64,000 nt of DNA, taken from assembly GCF_017916325.1 (NCBI RefSeq), contig NC_090170.1, positions 1,833,501 through 1,897,500 of the forward strand, written 5' to 3'. Positions within the stretch are counted from its first letter, which is position 1. Each line of letters begins with the position of its first letter. The position numbers and the translations under genes were made by a program. Below the pieces are notes generated by a model. It saw nothing but the letters and a program-made list of their open reading frames with translations. It made no database searches and was not told the origin of the DNA. Of the stretch, positions 1 through 10,416 are shown in pieces. The stretch comes from Leishmania martiniquensis (Eukaryota; Euglenozoa; Kinetoplastea; Trypanosomatida; Trypanosomatidae).

Positions 1-1
1 C

Positions 2-3000
2 GGCGATGACGGGGGCGTTGAGATGCGGCGCGTGCATGGCCGCATCGAGGCTGCCTTGCGTGTACGCTCACTGTACCGGCCGCTTGAGGCTCGTGCGGGT
101 GGCTGGAAGCGGGCGAACCCATACATGTCAGCCCCATTACCCGGCCGTGTCACGGTTGCCCAAGAGAACGGCGTCTACCAAGTCTCGGATCATGACACGT
201 CACTATTTCTCCCTATACCGACGTGGTCGCAGTACGCGATGGACGTGCAGAAGGTGCGGCTCACTGTCGGAAACGCCGGCTGCATCAACGCCTGCCACCA
301 TCGCCTTGGCATTATGCAAGAGCGCTCCCGCATGTTCTTCTTACTCAATGCAGAGATGGAAGAGCGGGCAAATTATCACAAAGCCGGCGGCGTCTTCTCT
401 GCTGCGAGGAAAGTGGACAACGCAGTGCTGCTCAGCGAGTCGATGGACGCACGGGAGCTGCTGGAGGGGGCGAAGGAGATGTGCCGACGCAGTCCGGAGG
501 CATCAGTGCGCCTGCGCGACGGTTCGAGCTCCACACTTCGTGAGCTGCTCGATGCCTACGGCGTCCCCTCTGCGGACGACCTTACACTGGCCGGCCTCGG
601 ATGGCAGGCAGAGAAGGACGCACCTCACGAGGTTCAGAGCAACTCTGCAGATTACGAGAGCATGGCTGCCCTTGGTGCAGAGCTGCGCTTCTCATTCACT
701 GCTTTGCAGGGGTTCCTGTGCGAGAAGGTGCTGCGGCGCGCGCTGGCCAGGGCAGAGCGACCATCACTTAACCCGCAGGCCGCTGAGTACAGCCTGACAC
801 TCTATGGCCTGCACGCCTCCGAGCTGAGCGATCTGGCGGAGCTGATACGGCGGAAGCTAGAGGGCCCGCATCCGCAGGTGCGGTACATCTTGGGCCTCTG
901 CTTCACCGAGTCACCGCCCTTCGAGGTGGTAAGCGACTGCACGACGCTGCAGGACCAGCTGGACAACCTCTTTCTCGCTCTCTTCAAGGCTACCTTGGCT
1001 CCAGACGACCCGAGCAATGCTGGTGTGGCGTGGCTGCTGGGGCAGGTGGGTGGCCTGCAGATGCTGCATGCACGAGACTGGCCTGGCCGAGACTTCAACG
1101 AAACGGCCCCGCCGCCTGATCAGGTGCGGATCTCGGACCAGCAGAGCGAGCTCTACTACATGTACTACCTATATGCGAACCTCGTTGTGCTGAACAGCCT
1201 GCGGCGACGCAAGGGGCTTGAGCCGCTTCAGCTGCGCTGCACTGGCAACAAGCCGACTGGGATGGACGACGTGATCGGCGCCTACATTCTCTCTGACGTC
1301 ATCACCCGCGCGACCAAGATTACGGACTACCCCGTGCTGCAGTACCTGTGCGGCCTGCATCGTGTTGGCTTGACGGTGTCGCCGCTGTGCGATCACATGG
1401 AGGGCATCGTGGCATACAAGGACCACCCGCTTCCTCATTTTCTGCACCGCTGTCTGCACATCACGCTGTCAACCGACTCGCCACTGCGCTACCACCACAA
1501 CCCTCGCGCCCTCATTGAGGAGTACGCCACGGCGCAGAAGATATTTCGACTGAGCTCGCTTGACATGACAGAGCTGGCGCACAACAGTGCACTCATGTCC
1601 TCCTTCTCTCCGGAGGTGAAGCGGCAGTGGCTCGGGGACGACTACCATCTGGGCGTCGAGGGCAACGACTTCGAGCTGAGCCACGTCACCAACGCACGGC
1701 TCGCGTTCCGCGAGGAGGCATGGCAGCTAGAACGCGACATGATGCGTGACCTTAGCTTGCACACCACTCAGGAGGTTGGTGCCGGGCTCAGTCGCTGGCA
1801 TCACCTCAGCAACGTGCAGGAGGTAGAGTACGATACGGTCATGGACAACCGCGTCCGATTCCCACGCACGGTGCTCAAGGGACCACACAAGGACCCGAAG
1901 GCGGTGAGAGCGGCACCGAGTGTTGCACGCGCACTCGACATGCGCCACCAGTATATCTGGCGCCCGCCCCCGCCGTGGGAGACGTCGCAGCGGCACGGCG
2001 TCGAGACAGACTTCCAGCGCCGAACGGCAACCTTCAACGAGGATGAGTGGACCTACGCTGCTAGCGACGCGGTTTTCATTGCGTACCCGAAAAGCGCCGT
2101 GCACGCCTGGCCGCGGTCGCTTCCGACGCTTGACGACTTCCACAAGCACCTGTGCGAGCTTAAGGACATCTGCGCCAGCGCCGAGGTTAAGGAGTACGCC
2201 CACAAGCGACTCGAGAACCTTGACCACAAGTTCCGCCTGCACCTCGCCCTCAACCACGAAAACGAAGCCGGCACCACAGAGGATCGGCAGTCCTCGAACC
2301 GCGACTTCTATCAGGCGACGAAGGTCGACACGCACATCCACATGGCAGCAGGTATGACGCCGCGGCAGATTTTGAAGTTCGTGCTAGCGAAGCTGAAGGA
2401 AAGCAGCGATGACATTGCCATGAAGAAAGGCGACGCCATCATTACTCTGGGCCAGCTCTTTGCGAAGGCCGGCATCACACCGAACTTGACGGTAGACCAG
2501 CTGAACGTGCAGGCCGATCATACGCTGTTCGAGCGCTTTGACAATTTTAACAGCAAGTACAACCCCATGGAAAACGGTGACTTGCGCTCGCTACTGCTCA
2601 AGACGGACAATTTCATGAATGGCCGCTACTTTGCGGAGCTAATCCACGACGTCTTCCAGCAGTACTCGCGCGACCGCTACACCTACGCTGAGAACCGCCT
2701 CTCTGTCTACGGCATCAACAGCAAGGAGTGGGGCAAGCTGGCGCACTGGTTTGCAACACACGGGATGGCGAGCACGCACAACAAGTGGATTGTCCAGGTG
2801 CCGCGCGTGTACAAGGTGTTCCGCGCGCAGAACGTCATTGGCAGCTTTGGCCAGTACCTGCAAAACATCTTTCAGCCCTTGTGGGAGGCCTCGCTGCACC
2901 CAAGTGAGCACCCAACGCTGCACAATTTTCTTAATCACGTGAGCGGCTTCGACTCCGTCGACAACGAGGCCACCATTGATCTTCCATTTACTACAATCTC

Positions 3001-4207
3001 CCCGTGGGCGTGGACCTCCGTCGAGAACCCGCCCTACAACTACTACCTCTACTACCTGTACGCCAACATCCGCACCCTCAACGAATTCCGTGCGTCTCGC
3101 GGTTTCTCCACGTTTGGGCTGCGGCCCCACTGCGGCGAATCGGGATCTGAAGAGCACTTGTACGGCGCCTTTCTCTGCGCAAACAGCATCTGTCACGGTA
3201 TCAACCTGCGCAACGATCCACCGATGCAGTACCTCTACTACCTCACCCAGATTGGTCTGCACGTGTCGCCGCTTAGTAACAACGCCCTGTTCCTGCACTT
3301 TTTGAATAATCCCTTTCCTGACTTCTTCCACCGCGGGCTGAATGTTTCGCTGAGCACGGACGATCCCATGATGTTCCACCAAACGCAGGAGCCGCTGATC
3401 GAGGAGTACAGCATAGCGGCGCGCGTGTGGGGACTTAGCGCGAACGACCTGTGCGAGATCGCGCGCAACTCTGTGCTTCAGTGCGGCTTCGATAACGATT
3501 TCAAGCGCAACGCGATAGGTGACCGCTGGTTCCTTTCGTCCTCGCTCGGCAACGACTCGCTGCGCACGCATCTCTCCGACATTCGTGTCGCGTTCCGGTT
3601 CGAGACGTACCACACCGAGCTGCAGCAGCTGGAACTGTGCTGCGGGCGGCCGGTGTCGCGTTTCATGATGACCGCTGCTGAGGAGCGGGCCGTCAATGGG
3701 GAGATTGCTGATGTGCGTCGCGAGTATGTCCTTCTCTCCACGCATGATCAAGCGATAGAGGTGATGCTGCGAGAGACGGAGGACACTAAAGCGAAGATCT
3801 TGCAGACTCGGGCCCAGGTAGACATCCTGCGACGGCAGCAGCGCTCTCTGCTGGAGAACATCACGGAGATGGGCATCCGCCGCCAGAAGGCGGAGGAGCA
3901 GGCAGCGCAGGAGGAGAAGGAGCTGCTGGCCCACAAGGGCCCTGCCTACGTGCGTGAAAAGCCGCAGTCCTCGCTTCTTGGCGGCGAAGACTGGGGTGGC
4001 TGTGGCACCTCTCAGAGCTGTACGTGCCCGACGCAGCAGAGCGAAACGCTGAAGCGGCTTCTTCGCTGGAAGCCAATGCCGCCCGACCTGATGCGTTCTG
4101 TGACCCAGGCGAGCGTTAGCGGCTCTCGTGGGCGTCCACTTCCGCCGTTGCCAGAGCGGCAGCAGAACCGAAGCGCAATGCACGCCAACGGCCCTGCCAC
4201 ACTCTAA
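2..4207 (+). CDS. AMPD: AMP deaminase, tandem-domain protein (5' end cut by window)
   Basis: Converts AMP to IMP and ammonia in purine salvage. The frame is open from base 2, so the N-terminus probably lies outside the window; the first in-window ATG is at 23 and residues are numbered from it (1394 aa). Two AMP deaminase-like halves are visible. The second half (about 745-1220) keeps the metal and catalytic motifs: DTHIH (H771, H773), RPHCGES (1034-1040) and LSTDDP (D1113, D1114), followed by a well-conserved EEYSIAARVWGLS block. The first half (about 45-560) has the same order of blocks (MQERSR, YYMYYLYANL, LSTDSP, IEEYATAQ) but lacks the H-x-H, has RCTGNK (405-410) where RPHCGE is expected, and has D485-S486 instead of D-D. 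It is therefore probably catalytically dead and regulatory or structural (inference). A coiled-coil and basic tail ends the protein (about 1250-1394). The family assignment is firm. Confidence 0.9.
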   Translation, partial: GDDGGVEMRRVHGRIEAALRVRSLYRPLEARAGGWKRANPYMSAPLPGRVTVAQENGVYQVSDHDTSLFLPIPTWSQYAMDVQKVRLTVGNAGCINACHHRLGIMQERSRMFFLLNAEMEERANYHKAGGVFSAARKVDNAVLLSESMDARELLEGAKEMCRRSPEASVRLRDGSSSTLRELLDAYGVPSADDLTLAGLGWQAEKDAPHEVQSNSADYESMAALGAELRFSFTALQGFLCEKVLRRALARAERPSLNPQAAEYSLTLYGLHASELSDLAELIRRKLEGPHPQVRYILGLCFTESPPFEVVSDCTTLQDQLDNLFLALFKATLAPDDPSNAGVAWLLGQVGGLQMLHARDWPGRDFNETAPPPDQVRISDQQSELYYMYYLYANLVVLNSLRRRKGLEPLQLRCTGNKPTGMDDVIGAYILSDVITRATKITDYPVLQYLCGLHRVGLTVSPLCDHMEGIVAYKDHPLPHFLHRCLHITLSTDSPLRYHHNPRALIEEYATAQKIFRLSSLDMTELAHNSALMSSFSPEVKRQWLGDDYHLGVEGNDFELSHVTNARLAFREEAWQLERDMMRDLSLHTTQEVGAGLSRWHHLSNVQEVEYDTVMDNRVRFPRTVLKGPHKDPKAVRAAPSVARALDMRHQYIWRPPPPWETSQRHGVETDFQRRTATFNEDEWTYAASDAVFIAYPKSAVHAWPRSLPTLDDFHKHLCELKDICASAEVKEYAHKRLENLDHKFRLHLALNHENEAGTTEDRQSSNRDFYQATKVDTHIHMAAGMTPRQILKFVLAKLKESSDDIAMKKGDAIITLGQLFAKAGITPNLTVDQLNVQADHTLFERFDNFNSKYNPMENGDLRSLLLKTDNFMNGRYFAELIHDVFQQYSRDRYTYAENRLSVYGINSKEWGKLAHWFATHGMASTHNKWIVQVPRVYKVFRAQNVIGSFGQYLQNIFQPLWEASLHPSEHPTLHNFLNHVSGFDSVDNEATIDLPFTTISPWAWTSVENPPYNYYLYYLYANIRTLNEFRASRGFSTFGLRPHCGESGSEEHLYGAFLCANSICHGINLRNDPPMQYLYYLTQIGLHVSPLSNNALFLHFLNNPFPDFFHRGLNVSLSTDDPMMFHQTQEPLIEEYSIAARVWGLSANDLCEIARNSVLQCGFDNDFKRNAIGDRWFLSSSLGNDSLRTHLSDIRVAFRFETYHTELQQLELCCGRPVSRFMMTAAEERAVNGEIADVRREYVLLSTHDQAIEVMLRETEDTKAKILQTRAQVDILRRQQRSLLENITEMGIRRQKAEEQAAQEEKELLAHKGPAYVREKPQSSLLGGEDWGGCGTSQSCTCPTQQSETLKRLLRWKPMPPDLMRSVTQASVSGSRGRPLPPLPERQQNRSAMHANGPATL

Positions 4208-5218
4208 GGCGGCTGCGTAGGGGCGGCTTCGACATCACCTTCACTTCTCTGCCGCGCCGATTTTTTTTCCCTCCATCTTTTCCCTTTTGGATTATTATGT
4301 ACATTGCCGGTATCAACACGCACGTTTCGGGTGGCGTCTACCCTCGTGCATTGCCGCCCCTCCGCACGTCGTGCCGTTTACGTTTTATTTCTTCCGCTCA
4401 CGCACCCACGGAAATGACCGAAAGAGCCGTTTCATGTGAGAACGGCATGCCGACAGCAACCGACGAGCCCTCTTGCTCTACTCTTCCACGTTCTGGTGTC
4501 GTTTCTTCACCTCAGCGCACTCCATCGCACTCGCTTGTTGCTTAGGTGCCGTGGCTTTTGCTGCTTTGGCAGTAGGGCACGAGGCGTGAAGCGCATGAGC
4601 GGGAGAGGCGGCAAGGTCGTCAAGGTGCCCAAAGCGAAGGCCGCCCCTAGCCTCGGACGCTTCTCTCCGTCTCTCTGACGCGCCGCACTTGCCTTCCCAT
4701 TACTTCTCCGCTACCCATCTACTGGCGCTATCCTCTTCTCCTGGTCACGCCTGAAACTCGTTTCGTCCAACGCCTCGGTCTTCGTCGCTTTCCCGATCCT
4801 TGCCATCTTCACCTCACACTCTTTCGCCCTCATAAAACGTGTATGGTGATGGGGTCGCGCGCAGAGTAGTACATTACCGACCCACCAGCTTCTACTTTAG
4901 TGCTTCCCTTTTGTTACCGTGTGTGCTTCTTCCTTGCTCGCCCGCTCCTCTGCCCCAGCGCCCCTCTTCCTCTACCTCTTTCCTCTTCTCTACGCTGGAA
5001 GAGGGACGCCAGTGACGGCTAAGCGCGCATACGCTGCTGCAGCACCATCTCGGCCTATCACTTAAAACCTTGCATTGCGTGCGCTTTTCTCTTTTCCTCT
5101 CTTTCCCTTCGGCGTGTGCGTCTTTAGTCATCGTCATCATTACTCTCTGATTCGCTTTCCAATTGTCTGGGGCGATCGGCTCTTCCTGTGAGGTCTTTGC
5201 CCTCTGAGCCGGCCAGCC
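4208..5218 (+). other. Intergenic region (3' flank of AMPD, 5' flank of BRCT gene)
   Basis: No supported gene. The stretch is C/T-rich, with several polypyrimidine tracts between about 4890 and 5125. Short open frames here (for example 4297-4545) have no recognisable protein features. Confidence 0.7.
5126..5127 (+). promoter_or_regulatory. Candidate trans-splice acceptor AG
   Basis: This is the AG closing TCTTTAG, after a long C/T-rich tract and 91 bases before the ATG at 5219. It fits the first-AG-after-polypyrimidine rule for spliced-leader addition in trypanosomatids. Confidence 0.45.
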
Positions 5219-6382
5219 ATGGAGACGGAAGAGATCGCCAACAATGCGGGAACGGCGGTGGGCGCGTGGGCGTGCTCTAACTGCGGTGTGGAGCAGGCGG
5301 AGGATGCCACCTACTGCCAGATGTGCCGGTTTGCCCGCCCACTGGATCGCCGAGGGGTGCCACAGATTTTTGCCGGCTACTCGTTTCACTTCAACGGCAT
5401 CATCCCACGCACGATCGTGCACCCCAGCCACTCGGTGGAGTGGCGCATGGCAGAGCGGCACGGCGCTAACTGCTGCGCCACCTTCGATCCCTCGGTAGTG
5501 ACTACTCTCATCTACCGCCCTGGCTACGAGCGGAGCGAGAAGTGCCGCTCCTGCATAGAGAAGCACACGAACATCCCCTGTGTGCCGATTTCCTGGATGC
5601 TGGACTCGCTCCTCCAGTCGCGCCAGATTCACCCCTCACTTTACCGCCTGACAAGTGTGCCGCCGGTGGCAAACCCAACGGGGGGCGGCACTACCCTGCC
5701 TCACCATCAGCACCCATTCTACCAGATAAACAAGTACGAGTACTCCATTCCCACTTCCTTTCCCACGGCAAAGGCTAAGGCAGTCAAGGCGGTCAAGGTG
5801 CGAGAGGGGGTGTCTTACAAGACCCTGGACGTGCCGGAAGGCATGCAGGAAGCCATTCCACCCTTTTACAATATCGAACCGTTTCACTACACCACCCTAA
5901 GCGTCTACGACGCGGTGCTGGCCTGCACGACACGCACTAACGCTGATTTTTGCGACGATGAAAACGACGAAGTCGAGGCTCGCCGAAAGAAAACCGGGAT
6001 CGAGCTCATCATCATGATGCAGACCCTCAACAGGGTGGACCGAATGCTGTTCAGCGGCATGAGCTTGCTCCTCACACCGTCCCTGCAGCGGCACGAGCCT
6101 CTCAAGAGGGCGATTGAGCGGTGTGGCGGCAAACTCGTGAGCAAAACCGCCTCGGTGGATGAGGCGCTGCAAGACGACCTTACCCACATCCTTTACACCG
6201 AGGAAGACCAGCTGTGTAAGCTCATGGCTGAGGCAGCAAAACTCATCAACAGCAGCCTTCCTGGGCTTCAGCTTGTCCATTTCAAATGGATTGAGGACAG
6301 CCTCATTCTCGGCGAGCTCCTGCCGTTTCACGGGATGTACACCCCATCCACCACGTTGATGGCGACACTCAGCAAAAAGTGA
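5219..6382 (+). CDS. RanBP2-type zinc finger and tandem BRCT protein
   Basis: A 387-aa protein. Near the N-terminus is W17 followed by C19-x2-C22-x10-C33-x2-C36, the RanBP2/NZF zinc-finger pattern used for RNA or ubiquitin binding; the asparagine usual after the second cysteine is not obvious. A first BRCT-like region spans about 45-141, with a tryptophan in ISWMLDSLL. A second spans about 276-375, with the conserved W in VHFKWIEDSL and the GG of CGGKLVSK. BRCT pairs usually read phosphopeptides in DNA-damage signalling, so a nuclear repair or transcription role is likely (inference). The start is the first ATG after the splice tract. A 436-bp repeat begins only 89 bases beyond the stop, so it should lie in the 3' UTR. 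I do not recognise a specific named homologue. Confidence 0.85.
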   Translation: METEEIANNAGTAVGAWACSNCGVEQAEDATYCQMCRFARPLDRRGVPQIFAGYSFHFNGIIPRTIVHPSHSVEWRMAERHGANCCATFDPSVVTTLIYRPGYERSEKCRSCIEKHTNIPCVPISWMLDSLLQSRQIHPSLYRLTSVPPVANPTGGGTTLPHHQHPFYQINKYEYSIPTSFPTAKAKAVKAVKVREGVSYKTLDVPEGMQEAIPPFYNIEPFHYTTLSVYDAVLACTTRTNADFCDDENDEVEARRKKTGIELIIMMQTLNRVDRMLFSGMSLLLTPSLQRHEPLKRAIERCGGKLVSKTASVDEALQDDLTHILYTEEDQLCKLMAEAAKLINSSLPGLQLVHFKWIEDSLILGELLPFHGMYTPSTTLMATLSKK

Positions 6383-6471
6383 GAAGTGACGAGGAGTTGA
6401 GCCGCATGATACACTGCTTCTATTTTTTTCTACTTGTATGGACTTTTCCATGACGCTGGAGAGGAAGACAA

Positions 6472-6907
6472 CGGGAGGGGCACACACCTCGGTCCGCGGC
6501 GGCATCTCGGAGGTCCAGCACACCCCCACGCTCTGTGCGGGTGAGCCGAGCCGCCCTGCCTCTACCCCCTGCCGCATGCACCACCGCTGCTCGTGGTGGC
6601 GGAGTGTCAAGCCCCCACGGCGCGTGGGCAGCTGCAGCGCGGTGCCGCTTGCTGGTATCAGCGGCCCGGTCCTTTGGGGTGGCGCGTAGGGGCGGGCAGC
6701 GACGGTGTGCAGGCCTGTGCGGTCCGCGTGGATGGGCAGCGCGCCAGCCAGCTGTCAGGCAGCCCACTGCTCGTGAGGGGGCGAGCTGCGTAGCGGGCAG
6801 AGTTTCGTGGAGGGGGGGAGGCCGTGCTACGAAGCACCGGGTCGCGGCCTTGCCCTGGCGCCGTGCTTGGGGCTGCCTCGCAGCAGGATACGGTCGGGTA
6901 GTCTGCG
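6472..6907 (+). repeat. SIDER-like dispersed repeat, copy A
   Basis: A GC-rich 436-bp block repeated at 10683-11118 in the same orientation with no indel. I counted three substitutions (6591, 6895 and 6899). It carries only short open frames with no protein features. Length, GC content and position in a 3' flank fit the short interspersed degenerate retroposons of Leishmania. The boundaries given are where identity to copy B begins and stops, so the true element could be longer. No poly-A tail or target-site duplication is obvious. Confidence 0.75.
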
Positions 6908-9408
6908 ATAGGTCTTACCAAGGAGCGCTTGGCTGACGCTTCAGGGAAAGAGTAAGGAGATGGAGAGGTACACACAAAAATGAACTCTGATATCGTGCGA
7001 GGACCATACTTCAAGCCTACAGCGAATCATGCCCTTCGTTGTATGCGTGTGTGCTGTCCAAGTTCCTTTTTTTGTTAGCTACGCTTTTCGCTCTTCTTTT
7101 CTTCATAAAGCTGATGGATGGTTGTAGGACGCGCCCTTGCCTCCTTTCCCGTTGCGTCCTTCATTCGCTACGCAGCTCAGCATGACGGAGGTTCCTGGTG
7201 AATGTGCGCTATAGGGTGTCTCTCTTTGGCCGCTCTCCTCAGATATTTTGGTGCCGCGCCGGCCCCTTCCAGTCTCGAAAGCGGCCGTATTTTTTTTTTT
7301 CACCAGCGAGCGCGATCTCTTTTCCTGTCTTTCTGCGAGTACAAAACGGCCATAGCGAAGATAAGGATTGACGTGTCGTCACTAGCGCGCTCTTCCACCG
7401 TCTCCTGCTCATGTGGCGTTCCTCTCCTCTCTTTATGCAAGAATCTTTATGAGGGGCGCCGCGTGTGGAAGCTGTGATGCGTATTGGTCTGTTTTTCAGC
7501 CGTTTCCCATGAGCATCGCGGACTTCCGTTGTCTGTGTCTGCCATTCGTCGCAGATTCGGATTTCGCATAGGCTGCTGAGGCCAGGCGTGGCCGCCGATG
7601 AATGTTTGCCTATACCGTTTCATTCCGCCCCTCCCTTTCTTTGTAGCGATGGTGCGCGCAGCATCAGTGTCACCGCTGAACGGGCGATGGTGAGAGGTGC
7701 GCATTTTGCAGAAACCCTGGGGAAAGCACCTCTGCTCTAGAGTGAAGGGGCGGAAAGGCGACTGACGAGGAGGAAGATGATGGGCCCGCTCCGATACGTG
7801 TAAGTGCTTGTGCTGCTTACGCCGACGCCTGTGGGCGGTCGTGGACCATGGGTTCGTAGCCGACGTATAGGAGTTGTGTGAGGAATACAAAGGAAGGAAG
7901 GGAGAGCGGTGCTGTGGGTGCACACTGCTGCGCATGCGTAAAGTGGAGGAGCGCATTCAAACACTTAGGGGAACGCCTGAGCGAGGGCGTGCCTCTCTTA
8001 TCCTTTTTGCTGTCGTGGTGGTATGGGTTTGCACCGCCTTGTGGGCTGTGGCACCCCGGGAGAGGTGCAAGACGCAACAGGGCGATGCCGGCCAAGGGAA
8101 AGGAACAAGACGAAGGAGGGTGAGAACGCGAAAGAGCGCGTGCGTGCGTCCCTGCCTCTTATGCCACTGTCAGAAACGGATAAGAACGAACCGAAAAAAA
8201 CATAAGGAGAAGCATTTTCTGGACCAACTGGATCGTAGAGGTTTGAAGGAGTGTGGGACGGGAGTGCATGCACGTCGCACTCCTTCCCTTCTCTTCGCTT
8301 CTATCTTGTCATTTTCTTTGCGCCGCTCTCGTCTCCTCTACTCCTCCTCGATCGCTCTCCCTCTTTCGCTTTCCCCTTTCTTGGCTTTTTTTGCCCCCCT
8401 CGTTTCGGTGCCTCTTCTTGACCAATCTTCGTCTGCGTTTTTTTTTTCACGCGCAGCTGTACTTCTCGACCTGATTCTCCGACGTCTGTGAGCCGCATAC
8501 CTGTTGTTGTGACTCGGTTTATAGTTGGCTGTGTGAAGAAGTTGGCCCTTGGCAGCGTTTTTTTTTTCGATCTTGCTCTTCGAAAATGCTCGTGTTTTCT
8601 TCACGTATGCTTTTTTTTTCGTTTTGTTCTTCGTCATCCTCACCTCTTTGGGTCCTCGTGACTTCTTGTGCTTCTCGTCTCTCTGCTCCTGCACGGGTGC
8701 GTTTGGCGGTGCGGACGGGCCTGGTGACCTTCCGCTCATTTTCATCTGCCCCCCCCCCCCGTTGCGTCGCCGCTGTGACAGCGAGCCAAGAAGAGACGGG
8801 GGGGCGCATCTGCGCAAGCCACCCTCAAGTCCACCAGTATCCTCCTCCCGGCAGAGGGCGAGAGAAAGAGAGAGCGCATTCTGGCATGATTATGAGGCAG
8901 ACGCAGACGAAGGGGAAACGGACGTTACTCAGGCAATGTGTCGCTGGTGATGCCCGCGCCCTATGTGAGCGACGCCACTGCGATGAGGGCAAAGGTAGCC
9001 GGGCAGTCCTTTAGTGTCCAGAGACTCGATCGCGTTTCGGCATTTGTGCGTGCGCACCACGTGTAAGGCCTTCCCCCCTCCCTTTCGGTTGTAGGACGTC
9101 CTTTCTGGTGCTTGCGTTGTGCTTCGGACCCCCGTCGGCAGACCTTGGATCTGCATTCTCTTCAACACTCTCTTCTTCTGCCTCCTCTCCTTTCGCTTCG
9201 TCCTCGCCGTCGCGCAGAAGTTCACATCAGCATCCGCAGCCTCATCTCTTCCTCACGTCCGCGCGGCTGAGTTTCGGTGCTGGACATAGACTCGGCGCAT
9301 CGACTGCTTTTCCGCGCAGCTACCGTGCGGCCCGCTTCTATGTGAGCGTCGCGGCATTGGGCCTCGTGCACCTGTGTCTTCCTCTCGCCCACATCGCAGG
9401 AAAGCCGA
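6908..9408 (+). other. Long intergenic region upstream of the phosphatase gene
   Basis: No supported gene. About 7620-8270 is unusually purine-rich on the + strand, unlike the C/T-rich flanks, and may be old inserted DNA. About 8280-8700 is pyrimidine-rich with several T runs, and a 12-base C run lies at 8749-8760. Confidence 0.6.
9216..9217 (+). promoter_or_regulatory. Candidate trans-splice acceptor AG
   Basis: This AG ends a tract of about 65 bases (from about 9150) that is almost all C and T. It would give a 5' UTR of about 190 bases for the gene at 9409. Confidence 0.45.
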
Positions 9409-10416
9409 ATGTTCTTTTGGATGGTCTTTGCGCTGGTGGTGGTCATTGCTCTCGTGGTGACTCCCGCGGGTACTTTGGCTGCCGCCAAATGCCAGTTGTA
9501 CGTCGATGGTTTCGTCTTCATGGCCAAGGCACAGGATTTGCCAAAACACTACGACGGCACCAACTACGTGCGAATGAAAGCCGTTGGCGACCGCGCCGGA
9601 GTCAAGCGAACGATTCGTGTTGTTTTCATTCGCCACGGGCAGTCCGTGTGGAATTCACTCTTCAACTCGTACAACACCGGCATGCCGATGCGCCTGGTGA
9701 GGGCGGCCATTCGAGAGTTCACCGACTTCTTCACCGATCCATTTGGGTCATGCATCATCGACTCCCCACTCAGCAGCAAAGGCAAGAGGGAAGTGCAAGA
9801 CCTCGCCAGCTTCATGCGGACAGCCAAGAGGAAGATCTCCTTCGATCCAAGCACGTCGGTCGTAGTGTCTAGCAATCTACGTCGTGCAATGGAAACGGCG
9901 CTCGTTGGTGTGTCGCCGCGCCTGACGGTGACGCAGGAGCGCATCGTCATGGACTCCGCGCTGCAGGAGGGCTCGCAGAACATCGACGCCCAGAGCCTCT
10001 CGACCGAGGCCGGTAAAATCGCGCCCTGTAGGCTCGGCAACATCAGCAACCCTGCCAAACTAGGCACCGTCTTTGATCCTCACCTGAACTCTGGTAACCG
10101 AGTGGCTGGCGTGGATGTGTACCGGCGCATGGATGAGTTCCTTATGCACTTGTTTGGCGGCAGTGGTGACTCTAGCCTCGCACCGGCCGCCGGAGGCAGC
10201 AACGCTGACCTGAAGGAGGTGATCGTGGTGGGACACAGCGGGTACTTCCGCAACTTCTTTCGTCGCTTCCTCCCACCGCACTCCACGCACGTCGCCAAGC
10301 AGAAGAAGCTGCAAAACTGCGCTGTAGTTGCGTTCGAGCTCACACGCGACGAGTCAAGCGGCGAGATTGCCGTGGATGAGTCAACCTTGCAGGTGCTATA
10401 CAGAGGATTCGCGTAG
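9409..10416 (+). CDS. Histidine phosphatase / phosphoglycerate mutase-like protein, membrane-anchored or secreted
   Basis: A 335-aa member of the histidine phosphatase superfamily. The phosphate-accepting RHGQS motif is at R75-H76, SSNLRRAMET supplies further pocket arginines (R158, R159), and the second catalytic histidine is in VVGHSGYF (H276). Residues 1-27 are strongly hydrophobic, followed by TLAAAKC, so the protein probably enters the secretory pathway through a signal peptide or signal anchor. A glycolytic cofactor-dependent mutase is unlikely, because the flanking residues differ and trypanosomatids use the cofactor-independent enzyme. The substrate cannot be told from sequence. The gene sits between the two 436-bp direct repeats, which could allow the segment to be deleted or amplified. 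Confidence 0.85.
   Translation: MFFWMVFALVVVIALVVTPAGTLAAAKCQLYVDGFVFMAKAQDLPKHYDGTNYVRMKAVGDRAGVKRTIRVVFIRHGQSVWNSLFNSYNTGMPMRLVRAAIREFTDFFTDPFGSCIIDSPLSSKGKREVQDLASFMRTAKRKISFDPSTSVVVSSNLRRAMETALVGVSPRLTVTQERIVMDSALQEGSQNIDAQSLSTEAGKIAPCRLGNISNPAKLGTVFDPHLNSGNRVAGVDVYRRMDEFLMHLFGGSGDSSLAPAAGGSNADLKEVIVVGHSGYFRNFFRRFLPPHSTHVAKQKKLQNCAVVAFELTRDESSGEIAVDESTLQVLYRGFA

Noticed and set aside
2639..4183. Minus-strand open frame of 514 codons opposite the AMP deaminase
   Set aside because: It is the shadow of the GC-rich AMP deaminase gene; it has no domains and overlaps the conserved catalytic region entirely.
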